A DNA stretch of 64,000 bases from Prauserella isguenensis (GCF_014191605.1 NZ_JACHWU010000004.1:372001-436000); one strand, 5' to 3'; shown: positions 45,953 to 57,282, counted from the first letter of the stretch. Notes: generated by a model not told the origin, from the letters alone. Translations and numbers: made by a program.

Positions 45953-45984
45953 CGGTGGAGCTGCGATGACGGTGGAGCCGCGAT
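45934..45984 (+). repeat. 17-bp tandem triplication at the mce4A-mce4B junction
   Basis: Three copies of GACGGTGGAGCTGCGAT (45934-45950, 45951-45967, 45968-45984) with one mismatch each in copies 1 and 3. Each carries a GGTGGAG ribosome-binding-like site and an ATG at its right end. Seventeen is not a multiple of three, so the ATGs fall in three different frames; only the last opens mce4B. Confidence 0.95.
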
Positions 45985-47017
45985 GAGGAGTTTCGTACCC
46001 GCCCTGCTGAAGATCTCGGTGTTCGCCGCCGTGACGGTGCTGCTGACCGGCATCCTGGCCGCGACGATCGCCAACACGAACTTCGCCGACGCGTCGGGCT
46101 ACACCGCACGGTTCGTCGACGTGTCCGGGCTGTCCGAGGGCGACGACGTCCGGATCGCAGGCGTGAAGGTCGGCCAGGTGAAGGAGATCGCCCTCGGCGA
46201 CGGCGACCACGCCGATGTCCGGTTCGACGTCGACGGCGAGCGCAGGCTCCCCGGCCTCGTGACGGCCACGGTGAAGTACCGCAACCTCATCGGCCAGCGA
46301 TACCTGGCGCTCGGTACCGACGTTCCCGAGCGCGGCCACCTCGCACCGAACGGCGTGATCCCGCCCGAACGAACGAGCCCGGCGCTCAACCTGACCGTGC
46401 TGTTCAACGGCTTCCAGCCGCTGTTCCGCGCGCTCGATCCGAAGGAGATCAACCAGCTCTCGTACGAGATCATCCGCGTGTTCCAGGGGGAGGGCGGCAC
46501 GGTGCGCAGCCTGCTGTCGCACACCGCGTCGCTGACCTCGACCCTCGCGTCGAAGGACCGGATCATCGGGCAGACCATCGACAACCTCAACCGCGTGCTC
46601 GGCACCGTCAACTCGCGTACGCCCCAGGTGAAAAGCCTCGTGTCGACGACGCAGCAGCTGGTGAGCGGGCTGGCGAAACAGCGGAAACCGATCGGCGAGG
46701 CCGTGTCCGGACTCGCCGAACTGACCACGGCGACCGGCGGGCTGCTCGAGGACGCGCGGGAGCCGCTGCGCAAGGACGTGACGGCACTGCGCAAACTCGC
46801 CGGTGGCCTCGCCGGCTCGCGTGAGCTGATCGACGAGGTGCTCACGACGCTGCCGGGACACCTCAACAAGTTCACGCGCGCGGTCAGTTACGGCAGCTGG
46901 TTCAACTACTTCCTGTGTGACCTGAGCGGGACGGTCGGCATCAAGGCCCTCAACGTCGAGGTGCCGATCCTGCCGCTGCCCGCGACGCAGCAGCCGGAGA
47001 GGTGTCAGACAGAGTGA
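45983..47017 (+). CDS. mce4B: Mce family protein Mce4B
   Basis: 344 residues: signal anchor LLKISVFAAVTVLLTGILAATI, MCE domain (about residues 38-115, VSGLSEGDDVRIAGVKVGQV), then long helices. Part of the importer's periplasmic hexamer/tube. Its start sits in the third copy of the junction repeat; its end overlaps mce4C. Confidence 0.93.
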   Translation: MRSFVPALLKISVFAAVTVLLTGILAATIANTNFADASGYTARFVDVSGLSEGDDVRIAGVKVGQVKEIALGDGDHADVRFDVDGERRLPGLVTATVKYRNLIGQRYLALGTDVPERGHLAPNGVIPPERTSPALNLTVLFNGFQPLFRALDPKEINQLSYEIIRVFQGEGGTVRSLLSHTASLTSTLASKDRIIGQTIDNLNRVLGTVNSRTPQVKSLVSTTQQLVSGLAKQRKPIGEAVSGLAELTTATGGLLEDAREPLRKDVTALRKLAGGLAGSRELIDEVLTTLPGHLNKFTRAVSYGSWFNYFLCDLSGTVGIKALNVEVPILPLPATQQPERCQTE

Positions 47018-48060
47018 AACCGCTGAAGGAACGCAACCAGGCCGCGGTGGGACTCGTGGCACTCGTGCTGGTGTCGCTCGCGATCGTCACGGCCTACCGG
47101 GCCGACGAGATCCCGCTCCTCAACGATCGGACGAGTTACGCCGCGCACTTCGCCGAGTCGGCGGGACTGGCCGAGGGCAACGACGTGCAGCTGGCGGGCG
47201 TGAAGGTCGGAGAGGTCGACGAGGTCGTGCTCGACGGCACGCACGTGCGCGCGACGTTCTCGCTCGACGGGGTCGACACCTCCAGGATCGGCGACCGGAC
47301 GAGGGCGTCGATCGAGATCAAGACGTTGCTGGGGGAGAAGTACCTCGCGCTCCGCCCCGAGGGCGAGTCCGCGCAGGACCCGGCCGAGCCGATCCCGGTG
47401 GACCGCACGGACACGCCGTTCGAACTGCAGGACGCGTTCGACCGGCTGTCCGGCACGGTCGAGGACATCGACACCGACCGGCTCGCGAAGAGTTTCGACG
47501 TGGTGGCGGACACCTTCGCCGACACGCCGAAACCGATGACCGAGGCGTTGCAGGGACTCTCGGCGCTGTCGGAGACCGTGTCGTCGCGGGATGCGCAGCT
47601 CGGCAAGCTGCTGTCGAACACCAACAAGATCACCGGCACGCTGCGCAGCAGGAACCAGCAGCTGCGCAAGGTGATCGGCGACGGCAACTCGCTGCTGACC
47701 GAACTGCAGAACCGGCGGCAGGACATCAACCAGCTGCTGGTCGGGACCCGGCAGGTCTCGCGGCAGCTGTCCGGGGTCGTCGACGACAACCGCGAGCAGC
47801 TCCGGCCCGCGCTGCAGGAGCTGAGCAAGGTCACGACCGTGCTGCAACGGAACCAGAACAACCTGGACCGGAGCCTGGAACTGCTCGCGCCGTTCACCCG
47901 GCTCGGCACCAACGTGACCGGCAACGGCCGGTGGTTCGAAGGGTACATCTGCGGGATGCTGCCGCCCACGATCAACACCGGCACCGGCTACGAATACAAC
48001 TCGGAGGGCTGCATCGGCGACATGGCCGCACCGGACCAGGGCGTCGGAGGTGGCCGATGA
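47014..48060 (+). CDS. mce4C: Mce family protein Mce4C
   Basis: 348 residues from GTG 47014, overlapping the mce4B stop (GTGA) with GGAGAGG 11 bases upstream; GTG 47002 is possible. The N-terminal anchor is AAVGLVALVLVSLAIVTAY, then an MCE domain (about 30-110, GLAEGNDVQLAGVKVGEV), then coiled helices ending in a Cys-containing segment (GYICGMLPP). Same importer role. Confidence 0.92.
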   Translation: MKPLKERNQAAVGLVALVLVSLAIVTAYRADEIPLLNDRTSYAAHFAESAGLAEGNDVQLAGVKVGEVDEVVLDGTHVRATFSLDGVDTSRIGDRTRASIEIKTLLGEKYLALRPEGESAQDPAEPIPVDRTDTPFELQDAFDRLSGTVEDIDTDRLAKSFDVVADTFADTPKPMTEALQGLSALSETVSSRDAQLGKLLSNTNKITGTLRSRNQQLRKVIGDGNSLLTELQNRRQDINQLLVGTRQVSRQLSGVVDDNREQLRPALQELSKVTTVLQRNQNNLDRSLELLAPFTRLGTNVTGNGRWFEGYICGMLPPTINTGTGYEYNSEGCIGDMAAPDQGVGGGR

Positions 48061-49238
48061 CGATGGACACACGCGCGGGCAGGAGCGTCTACCGCTGGCT
48101 GGCGACGGCCTGCGTCGCCGCACTGCTGCTGACCGGCGGCGTCTGGTGGCTGCTCCGCGAGGAGGCGGGCACCCGGCTGACGGCTCACTTCGACCGTGCG
48201 GTCGGGCTGTACGCCGGTTCGACGGTGCGGGTGCTCGGCATCGAGGTCGGCGAGATCACGAGGGTGCAGCCGCAGGGCGAGCGGGTCGTGGTGTCCATGC
48301 GGGTCGACAGCGGGGTGCAGGTACCGCGGGGTGCCGACGCGGTCGTCGTCGCGCCCAGCCTGGTCAGCGATCGCTACGTGCAGCTGACCCCGGTGTACGA
48401 CGGCGGCCCGATCATGACGTCCGGCACCGTCATCCCGCGCGAGCGCACCGCGACGCCGATGGAGATCGACGACCTGTACGCGAGTCTGGACGAGCTGTCG
48501 ACCGCGCTGGGGCCCGACGGGGCCAACTCCGACGGGGCACTGTCGCGGGTGCTCGACACGACCGCCGCCAACCTCGAGGGCAACGGCCGGAACCTGAACA
48601 CCACGGTCACGAAACTGTCCGAACTGGCCACGACGCTCGATGATTCTTCCGAGGACCTGTTCGGCACGGTGCGGAACCTGCAGAAGTTCACCGAACTGCT
48701 CGCCACCAGCGATGCGCAGCTGAACCGGTTCTACGAGCGGCTGGCCGAGGTGAGCGGGTTCCTCTCCGAGGACTCCGACGACGTCGGCAGGGCGCTGTCG
48801 TCGCTGGGCGGGGCACTGGGCAAGGTGAAGGGTTTCGTCGGGGAGAACCGCAAGGCACTCTCGGACAACATCGGCAAGCTCGAAGGCGTCACCCAGGTGC
48901 TGGTCGACCAGCGCGCCGCGGTCGCCGAGATCGCCGACGTCGCGCCGCTCGGCCTGTCGAACTTCATCAACTCTTACGACGCCGCGTCCGGGTCGATCGC
49001 GATCCGCTACAACTTCAACGAGGTCACCAATCCGCTGATGACGACGGCGTGCAAGTTGACGAAGTCGTTGGCCGACCACCAGCTGCCCGGCTCGCTCGAC
49101 AAGCTGTGCGAGATCCTCGGCCCGGTCGTGGACGGGAAGGCCAACCTGCCGTCGGTCTCCCAGCTGCTGGCCTCGATCCAGAGCGGGGAACTGCCACCGC
49201 TGCCGTTGCCGTCGATCATCGCACCGGGAGGCCGGTGA
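48057..49238 (+). CDS. mce4D: Mce family protein Mce4D
   Basis: 393 residues: anchor LATACVAALLLTGGVWWLL, MCE domain (about 35-115, GLYAGSTVRVLGIEVGEITRV), then helical repeats and a Pro-rich end (PPLPLPSI). ATG 48057 overlaps the mce4C stop. Confidence 0.92.
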   Translation: MTMDTRAGRSVYRWLATACVAALLLTGGVWWLLREEAGTRLTAHFDRAVGLYAGSTVRVLGIEVGEITRVQPQGERVVVSMRVDSGVQVPRGADAVVVAPSLVSDRYVQLTPVYDGGPIMTSGTVIPRERTATPMEIDDLYASLDELSTALGPDGANSDGALSRVLDTTAANLEGNGRNLNTTVTKLSELATTLDDSSEDLFGTVRNLQKFTELLATSDAQLNRFYERLAEVSGFLSEDSDDVGRALSSLGGALGKVKGFVGENRKALSDNIGKLEGVTQVLVDQRAAVAEIADVAPLGLSNFINSYDAASGSIAIRYNFNEVTNPLMTTACKLTKSLADHQLPGSLDKLCEILGPVVDGKANLPSVSQLLASIQSGELPPLPLPSIIAPGGR

Positions 49239-50500
49239 TGACGACGACGGCGAGGGTGAGGGAGCGGACGCCGGCCCGTGGGCGCCCCGGCCGGCTGCGC
49301 CGGGCCGTGCACGTGACGCTGGTGTCCCTGCTGTTGCTGGTGGCGGGGTGCGGCGACGGCGGGTTCTCGGGTCTGTACAACGCGCCGCTGCCCGGCGGGG
49401 CCGACCTCGGCGACCGGCCGTATCGCGTCACGGTGCGGTTCCAGGACGTGCTGGACCTCGTACCACAGGCGGCGGTGAAGGTCAGCGACGTCGCGGTCGG
49501 GCGGGTGGAACGGGTGCGTCTCGCCGACGACGGCAAGACCGCGCTCGCCGACCTCGCCGTGAACGGTGACATCGCGCTGCCCGCGAACGCGGAGGCGGAG
49601 CTGCGCCAGTCGAGCCTGATGGGGGAGAAGTTCGTCGAGCTGCGGCCGCCCGGCGACGGGGGAGGCCGCGGGTCGCTCGGCGACGGCGACGTGATCCCGC
49701 TCGACCGGACGAACCGCAACCCCCAGGTCGAGGAGGTGCTCGGTGCGCTGTCGTTGCTGCTCAACGGGGGCGGCGTGGAGCAGCTCCGCGACATCGTCGG
49801 CGAGCTCAACAATGCCTTGGCGGGCAACGAACCGGAACTCAAGGCACTGCTCACGCGCGTGGACGAACTGGCGACCACATTGGACAGCCAGCGCGGCGAG
49901 ATCGTGCGGGCGATCGAGGGCGTGCACCGGTTGTCCGGCACGCTGTCGAAGCAGCGGGGGCAGCTGGCGACGGCGCTCGATCACCTGGAACCCGGGTTGA
50001 AGGTCGTCTCCGGTCAGCGCGAGCAGCTGGTGGGAATGCTGACCTCGCTGCGGAAACTGTCGAGCACCGGCACGCGGGTGGTCAACGCCAGCAAGCAGAG
50101 CCTCGTCGCGAACCTGGAGGCGCTGACACCGACGCTGGAGAAGCTCGCCGAGACCGGTGCCGACCTGCCGAAGGCGATGCAGCTGCTGCCCAGCTATCCG
50201 ATCCCGGTGTTCGGGGAGTCGATCGTGCACGGTGACTACGCGAACGTGAGCGTACGGCTGGACCTGCAGCTCGACGCGATCCTGGAGAACGTCCTCAACG
50301 CGCGCAGGCCGCCGGTGCAGCTGCCGCACGACGACGGTACGGGCGCCGAGGGTGCGATCCCGTTCAACGACGGGAACGCCCCGCCACCGTTGCCGCTGCC
50401 GGACGCCTCGCGACCGCTGACCGCGCCGCAGGGAAGCGGCGAGCAGAGTGGTGACGGCGGTGTCGGCGGCCTGGTCGGCGGACTCCTGGGAGGTGGCTGA
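49238..50500 (+). CDS. mce4E: Mce family lipoprotein Mce4E
   Basis: 420 residues with a lipoprotein signal: LVSLLLLVAGCGDGG, lipobox Cys at about residue 36. The MCE domain (about 60-140) and helical region follow, with a Gly/Pro-rich tail. The E-position member of mce operons is usually the lipoprotein (LprN in mycobacteria), which supports the order. GGGAGG precedes ATG 49238, which shares one base with the mce4D stop. Confidence 0.93.
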   Translation: MTTTARVRERTPARGRPGRLRRAVHVTLVSLLLLVAGCGDGGFSGLYNAPLPGGADLGDRPYRVTVRFQDVLDLVPQAAVKVSDVAVGRVERVRLADDGKTALADLAVNGDIALPANAEAELRQSSLMGEKFVELRPPGDGGGRGSLGDGDVIPLDRTNRNPQVEEVLGALSLLLNGGGVEQLRDIVGELNNALAGNEPELKALLTRVDELATTLDSQRGEIVRAIEGVHRLSGTLSKQRGQLATALDHLEPGLKVVSGQREQLVGMLTSLRKLSSTGTRVVNASKQSLVANLEALTPTLEKLAETGADLPKAMQLLPSYPIPVFGESIVHGDYANVSVRLDLQLDAILENVLNARRPPVQLPHDDGTGAEGAIPFNDGNAPPPLPLPDASRPLTAPQGSGEQSGDGGVGGLVGGLLGGG

Positions 50501-51828
50501 TGCGGCTGGAACGCAAGAACCGGGTGCAGCTGGTCGTGTTCGGCCTCATCTCGCTGCTGGCGGTCGGCTACGCGGGCGGCACGTACGCCGGACTGGACCG
50601 GTTGTTCGGCAACCGCGGGTACATCGTCCACGTGCAGCTCGGCGAGTCGGGCGGGATCTTCGAGAACGCCGAGGTCGCCTACCGCGGGGTGACGGTCGGC
50701 CGGGTGGCGGCGCTCCGTCTCGAAGGCGACGGCGTGACCGTCGACCTGGACATCGAGGACGGCTCCCCGGACATCCCCGCCGACTCCGAGGCCGTCGTCG
50801 CCAACCGGTCGGCGGTCGGTGAGCAATATGTCGACTTGCGGCCCCGTTCCGGGGACGGGCCGTATCTCGAGCACGGTTCGACCATCGACAGCGAACGGAC
50901 CGGAACCCCGGTCCCACCCGGTCAGCTGTTGCGGAACCTGAACCGGCTCGTGTCCAGTGTGGATCCCGAGTCGCTGCGGACGGTCGTCGACGAACTCGAC
51001 ACCGCGTTCACCGGGGTGGGTCCGGACCTGGGCCGGCTGCTGGACTCGGCGGGGTCACTGACGGCAGGGGCTCGCGAGCACCTGCCGCAGACGGCGACAC
51101 TGCTGCGGCAGAGCCGGACGGTCCTCGACACCCAGCGACGGAACTCTACGCAGCTGCGCTCGATCGCGGGCGGATTCCGCGACATCGCGGCGCAGTTGAA
51201 GAAGTCCGACTCCGACCTGCGGACCGTCATCGACCGCGCCCCGGCCGCGAGCCGGGAGATCTCGGCACTGCTCGACGAGTCGGGGTCGAGCCTGTCGGTA
51301 CTCATCGGGAACCTGCTGACGACGTCGCAGGTGCTCGAACCGCGGACCGACGCGCTCGAACACATGATGGTGGCGCTGCCGATGGTGTCCGGCTTCTCGC
51401 GGTCGGTCGTGTCGAACGGCGAAGGACATCTCGGCTTCGTGCCCACCTTCTTCGACCCGCACAGCTGCACCAAGGGGTACGAGGACACGGAGCGGCGTCC
51501 CGCGAACGACACGCGGAACACCCCGCCGAACACCGACGCCTACTGCGCCGAACCGCCCGGCAGTCCCAGCAACGTCCGCGGTGCGCAGAACGCGCCGGTG
51601 GCGGGCGACCCGGTGCAGGTCCCGGGCGGTGAGCAGGACCCGGCCGGTGGCGCAGGCGAGGGCCCGGACCGCGGAGCGGCGCGCGGTGAAGGACGCGAGA
51701 ACGGCGAGGGCGGACTGCCGGGGCTGCTCGACTTCTCGGCGGGGGCCGGGGAGTCGGGGCGCGGCGCGAACGCGGAGGCCGGGTCGTCCGGCGGCGGGCT
51801 GGGCGGCCTGCTGGGGGTGTCGGAATGA
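50500..51828 (+). CDS. mce4F: Mce family protein Mce4F
   Basis: 442 residues: anchor VQLVVFGLISLLAVGYAGG, MCE domain (about 38-118, GIFENAEVAYRGVTVGRVAAL), helices, then a low-complexity Gly/Glu/Ala tail (about 370-442). Last core component of the Mce4 tube. ATG 50500 shares one base with the mce4E stop. Confidence 0.93.
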   Translation: MRLERKNRVQLVVFGLISLLAVGYAGGTYAGLDRLFGNRGYIVHVQLGESGGIFENAEVAYRGVTVGRVAALRLEGDGVTVDLDIEDGSPDIPADSEAVVANRSAVGEQYVDLRPRSGDGPYLEHGSTIDSERTGTPVPPGQLLRNLNRLVSSVDPESLRTVVDELDTAFTGVGPDLGRLLDSAGSLTAGAREHLPQTATLLRQSRTVLDTQRRNSTQLRSIAGGFRDIAAQLKKSDSDLRTVIDRAPAASREISALLDESGSSLSVLIGNLLTTSQVLEPRTDALEHMMVALPMVSGFSRSVVSNGEGHLGFVPTFFDPHSCTKGYEDTERRPANDTRNTPPNTDAYCAEPPGSPSNVRGAQNAPVAGDPVQVPGGEQDPAGGAGEGPDRGAARGEGRENGEGGLPGLLDFSAGAGESGRGANAEAGSSGGGLGGLLGVSE

Positions 51829-52337
51829 GGCCGGTTCCGCTGCTCCGGGGCGTGGTCCGGGACCGCGCGGTGGCCGTGCTGCTGGCCGTCGCCGTGATCG
51901 GGGCCTTGGCGTGCGCCGGCCTGGGCTGGCGCTGGTGGGCCGTGGCCCACAGTGAACCGGCGACCACCGCGGCGGCCCGGGACGCCGCCGTGGCCGAGGG
52001 AACCCGTGCGCTCGACGTGCTCCACACGATCGACCACCGCACCGCCGCTGCGGATCTCGACGCGTGGGCCCGCGCCACATCGGGACCGCTGCACGGCAGG
52101 CTGACCGGCGACCGGAAACGGCACATCGAGCGCGCGCGTGCCGGCGAGACCGTCGCCAGCGCCACGGTGACCCGGGCTGCACTGTCCGAACTGGACGTCG
52201 CCGAGGGGACGGCGCGGATGCTCGCCGTCGTGGACACCGATGTCGGCGACGAGCGGCGGCGCAGCACGCTGATCGCGTCGCTGACGCGGAAGGACGGCCG
52301 GTGGACCGTGTCGAACGTGCAGGCGGTGGGATCGTGA
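51825..52337 (+). CDS. Mce-associated membrane protein (Mam4A-like)
   Basis: 170 residues with one N-terminal membrane helix (VAVLLAVAVIGALACAGLGW, about 17-36) and an exported NTF2-like-sized domain (about 45-168, TLIASLTRKDGRWTVSNVQAV at the end). Two such genes follow mce4F in mycobacteria (mam4A, mam4B) and help stability of the importer. It overlaps mce4F by 4 bases (ATGA). Confidence 0.85.
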   Translation: MRPVPLLRGVVRDRAVAVLLAVAVIGALACAGLGWRWWAVAHSEPATTAAARDAAVAEGTRALDVLHTIDHRTAAADLDAWARATSGPLHGRLTGDRKRHIERARAGETVASATVTRAALSELDVAEGTARMLAVVDTDVGDERRRSTLIASLTRKDGRWTVSNVQAVGS

Positions 52338-53140
52338 CCCGGCGGAGCGTGTTCGGCACGGCTCCCGGTGTGAAGCCGTCCGGGAAGTGCGCCGAGGTCG
52401 ACGAGGGGGCCGACGGCACGGTGGACGAGGACCCCGTGCACGGGGACAACGTGCACGGGGACAACGTGCACGGGGACAACGTGCACGAGGACAGCGTGCA
52501 CGAGGACACGGCGGCCGGCGGCCTGGACGACGCAGGCGATCCGGACGACCCGGTCGACACCGACGACCCGAGTGGCACCGGCGCCCCGGGTGGCACTGCC
52601 GACCCGGGAGACGATGCGACCCCGGACCGGCGGCGCAGATCGGGGAGCCGGAGGGCGACGGTGCTCGCGGTGCTGGCCGCACTGTGCGTCGTGGCCGTGG
52701 CCGGCGCGATCTGGCTGGGTGTGCAGGCGGGGGGAGCGGTATCGGACGACGTGGCTCACGTCGACGGGACGCGGACGCGGCAGGTGACCGAACAGATCGG
52801 GTCAGCCGTCACGGCCGTGTTCTCGTACGATCGCGGCGACCTGGCGCGTACCGAGCGGGCGGCCGACCGGATGCTGACCGGAGCGGCGCGCCGGGAGTAC
52901 GACGCCACGTTCGCCAGGCTCCGTGAGCAGGCGGACGGATCCGGCGCGGTGCAGTCGACGACGGTCCGGTCGGTCGGCGTGCGCAGCCTGGAGGGCGACC
53001 GTGCGGAGCTGCTCGTGCTGGCCGATCGCCGTGTTCTCGACCAGGACATGCGCTCGCGCGGTTCGCACGCGGTGTGGATCGACGTCGTGGCGGTGCACAC
53101 CGACGGAGGCTGGCGGATCGCCGAGATGTCCCCGATGTGA
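52334..53140 (+). CDS. Mce-associated membrane protein (Mam4B-like) with repeat N-terminus
   Basis: 268 residues from GTG 52334 (GTGA overlap). A cytosolic acidic N-terminus contains five VHxD(N/S/T) pentads (about residues 35-59), then a Pro/Asp/Gly-rich stretch, an RRRRSGSRR patch, one membrane helix (VLAVLAALCVVAVAGAIWLG, about 113-132) and an exported domain ending GGWRIAEMSPM. The helix plus domain layout matches Mam proteins. The pentad repeat is unusual. Confidence 0.82.
   Translation: MTRRSVFGTAPGVKPSGKCAEVDEGADGTVDEDPVHGDNVHGDNVHGDNVHEDSVHEDTAAGGLDDAGDPDDPVDTDDPSGTGAPGGTADPGDDATPDRRRRSGSRRATVLAVLAALCVVAVAGAIWLGVQAGGAVSDDVAHVDGTRTRQVTEQIGSAVTAVFSYDRGDLARTERAADRMLTGAARREYDATFARLREQADGSGAVQSTTVRSVGVRSLEGDRAELLVLADRRVLDQDMRSRGSHAVWIDVVAVHTDGGWRIAEMSPM
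52436..52510 (+). repeat. 15-bp coding repeat, five copies
   Basis: GTGCACGGGGACAAC occurs three times followed by two variants (GTGCACGAGGACAGC, GTGCACGAGGACACG), encoding VHGDN x3, VHEDS and VHEDT in the Mce-associated protein. Confidence 0.9.
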
Positions 53141-53240
53141 GTTCGTCTGGCGTGCGAGGTCCGCGTTCGTGTGCTGATCATGGAGGGGGCCGGTCACCTC
53201 CGGCACCGGGTCCGGCCGCTGCGTTGACCGGACACGACGG

Positions 53241-53271
53241 GAACCGGCAGGGAGGGAACCGGGCAGGGAGG
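53241..53271. repeat. Short imperfect tandem repeat in the gap after the mce operon
   Basis: GAACCGGCAGGGAGG and GAACCGGGCAGGGAGG lie head to tail, followed by a decayed third copy (GAATCGGAGACGG). No function is evident; it lies upstream of the glycosyltransferase promoter. Confidence 0.6.
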
Positions 53272-53313
53272 GAATCGGAGACGGACGGAATCGGACACAG
53301 CCGGGAGTTGACG

Positions 53314-53342
53314 TTGCCAGAAACTGAAACACGTTCTAGTCT
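53314..53342 (+). promoter_or_regulatory. Promoter with embedded KstR-type operator 3
   Basis: TTGCCA (53314-53319) and TAGTCT (53337-53342) are 17 bases apart. Between and over them lies TGAAACACGTTCTA (53325-53338), matching TNNAACNNGTTNNA. A repressor here would block the glycosyltransferase operon. Confidence 0.65.
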
Positions 53343-53385
53343 TGCTCGATGATCATGGCGGTCGTCCGGCGGGTGAGGTGATCGG

Positions 53386-54615
53386 ATGCGCATCGCGTTG
53401 TTGTCCTACCGGAGCAAGCCGCATTGCGGTGGGCAGGGCGTGTACGTGCGGCACCTCAGCCGTGGGCTCGCCGAGCTCGGCCACGACGTCGAGGTGCTGT
53501 CCGGGCAGCCGTATCCGGAGCTCGACGACCCGGTCCGGCTCACCGGGGTGCCGAGCCTCGACCTGTACCGCGAGCCCGACCCGTTCCGCACCCCGGGGCT
53601 CGGGGAGTACCGCGACGCGATCGACCTGCTCGAGACCGCCGCCATGTGGACGGCCGGATTCCCGGAGCCGCTGACGTTCAGCATGCGTGCCGCGCGGTTG
53701 CTGCGACGGCGAGCGGCCGAGTTCGACGTCGTGCACGACAACCAGTGCCTCGGCTACGGCCTACTCGGCCTGCAGCGCGCGGGCATGCCGCTGCTGGCCA
53801 CGGTGCACCACCCCATCACCCGGGACCGGGTCGCCGACCTGGCCGCCGCGCCCTGGCGGCGCAAGCTCGCGGTGCGCCGCTGGTACGGCTTTGTGACGAT
53901 GCAGGCCCGGGTCGCGCGGCGGCTGCCGCGGCTGATCACCGTGTCGCAGGCGTCGGCGGGCGACATCGCCGAGGACTTCCGGGTGAGGCCGGACCGGCTC
54001 ACCACGATCCCGCTCGGCGTCGACACCGAGCTGTTCCGTCCCGCCCGGGAGCGGGTGCCGGGCCGCGTCGTCGCCGTGGCCAGTGCCGACGTGCCGCTGA
54101 AAGGCGTCCGTCACCTGCTCGAGGCGGTGGCGAAACTGCGCGTCGAACGCGACGTGGAACTGGTGCTGGTCAGCAAGCTCGCCGAGGACGGGCCGACGAG
54201 GCGGCTCATCGACGAGCTGGCGATCGGCGACGTCGTCCGCGCTGTGCACGGGCTGGCCGACGGCGAGCTGGCCGATCTCCTGGCGTCGGCGGAGGTGGCG
54301 TGCGTGCCGTCCCTGTACGAGGGTTTCTCGCTGCCGACGGTCGAAGCGATGGCGTGCGGCACGCCCCTCGTGGTCACCCGCGCGGGCGCGCTGCCGGAGG
54401 TGGTGGGCGACTGCGCGCGGCTCGTGCCACCCGGTGACACCGAGGCGCTGACGCGGGAGCTGGCGGCGGTGCTCGACGACCGGGAGGCGCGGGGACGGCT
54501 CGGCGAGGCGGGCAGGGCGCGGGCCCTGGAGCGGTACAGCTGGCGATCCGTCGCCGCGTCCACAGTGGACGTATATCGCGAGGCGATCGACCGGACACGG
54601 CGAAAGGCGGAGTAG
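53386..54615 (+). CDS. GT4-family glycosyltransferase
   Basis: 409 residues, GT-B fold retaining glycosyltransferase. N-terminal glycine loop KPHCGGQGVYVRHLSRGLAE-type segment (about residues 12-30), acceptor-side domain with VHHPITRD, and the donor-binding region with EGFSLPTVEAMACGTPLV (E-x7-E, about 306-323). No membrane helix, so cytosolic or peripheral. It starts a four-gene block with two methyltransferases and a toroid protein, behind a KstR-type box. Sugar donor and acceptor are unknown; a lipid or sterol acceptor is only a suggestion from the setting. Confidence 0.85.
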   Translation: MRIALLSYRSKPHCGGQGVYVRHLSRGLAELGHDVEVLSGQPYPELDDPVRLTGVPSLDLYREPDPFRTPGLGEYRDAIDLLETAAMWTAGFPEPLTFSMRAARLLRRRAAEFDVVHDNQCLGYGLLGLQRAGMPLLATVHHPITRDRVADLAAAPWRRKLAVRRWYGFVTMQARVARRLPRLITVSQASAGDIAEDFRVRPDRLTTIPLGVDTELFRPARERVPGRVVAVASADVPLKGVRHLLEAVAKLRVERDVELVLVSKLAEDGPTRRLIDELAIGDVVRAVHGLADGELADLLASAEVACVPSLYEGFSLPTVEAMACGTPLVVTRAGALPEVVGDCARLVPPGDTEALTRELAAVLDDREARGRLGEAGRARALERYSWRSVAASTVDVYREAIDRTRRKAE

Positions 54616-55372
54616 ATGCTGACGGTGGATTTCGACCGCATCGGGGTCGGACCGGGCACGACGGTGATCGACGTCGGCTGCGGCGCGGGCAGGCACGCGT
54701 TCGAGGCGTACCGCCGCGGCGCCGACGTGGTGGCGTTCGACCAGGACAAGTCCGCGCTCGGCGACGTCGAGACGATGTTCGCCGCGATGTCGGCCGAGGG
54801 GCAGGTGCCGGACGGCGCCGCAGCCACCACGGTGGCGGGCGACGCGCTGCGGCTGCCGTTCCCGGACGGCGCGTTCGACTGCGTGATCGCCTCGGAGATC
54901 CTGGAGCACGTCCCCGAGGACGAGCGGGCCATCGCCGAGCTGGTTCGGGTGGCACGGCCCGGCGGGTCCGTCGTCGTCACCGTGCCGCGGTGGCTGCCGG
55001 AACGCGTGTGCTGGCTGCTCTCCGACGCCTACCACGAGGTCGAGGGCGGACATGTGCGCATCTACCGGGGTGACCAGCTGCGCGGCAAGCTGCGTGCCGC
55101 CGGGTTGCGACCCGTCGCCGGGGACCACGCCCACGCGTTGCACTCGCCGTACTGGTGGCTCAAGTGCGCCGTCGGGCCCGACAACGGCGACAATCCACTG
55201 GTCAAGGCCTACCACCGGCTGCTGGTGTGGGACATGTTGCGCGCCCCCTGGCCGACGCGCACCGCCGAGCGGCTGCTCGACCCCGTGCTCGGCAAAAGCC
55301 TCGCGGTCTACAGCGTCAAGGACGCCGACGCCGTCGAGGACACGGGCGGCGACGGCGGGCAGGGGGTGACCG

Positions 55373-55386
<14 letters not shown>
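54616..55386 (+). CDS. Class I SAM-dependent methyltransferase
   Basis: 256 residues beginning directly after the glycosyltransferase stop. Motif I is VIDVGCGAGRHAFEAYRRG (about 15-33), motif II region VVAFDQDKS, post-I DALRLPFPDGAFDCVIASEILEHV, a Methyltransf_11 type. The C-terminal part (HALHSPYWWLKCAVG ... NPLVKAYHRLLVWDM) is unusual, with aromatic and basic residues that may touch a membrane or glycolipid. It probably methylates the product of the neighbouring glycosyltransferase; the substrate is unknown. Confidence 0.85.
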
Positions 55387-57282
<1,896 letters not shown>

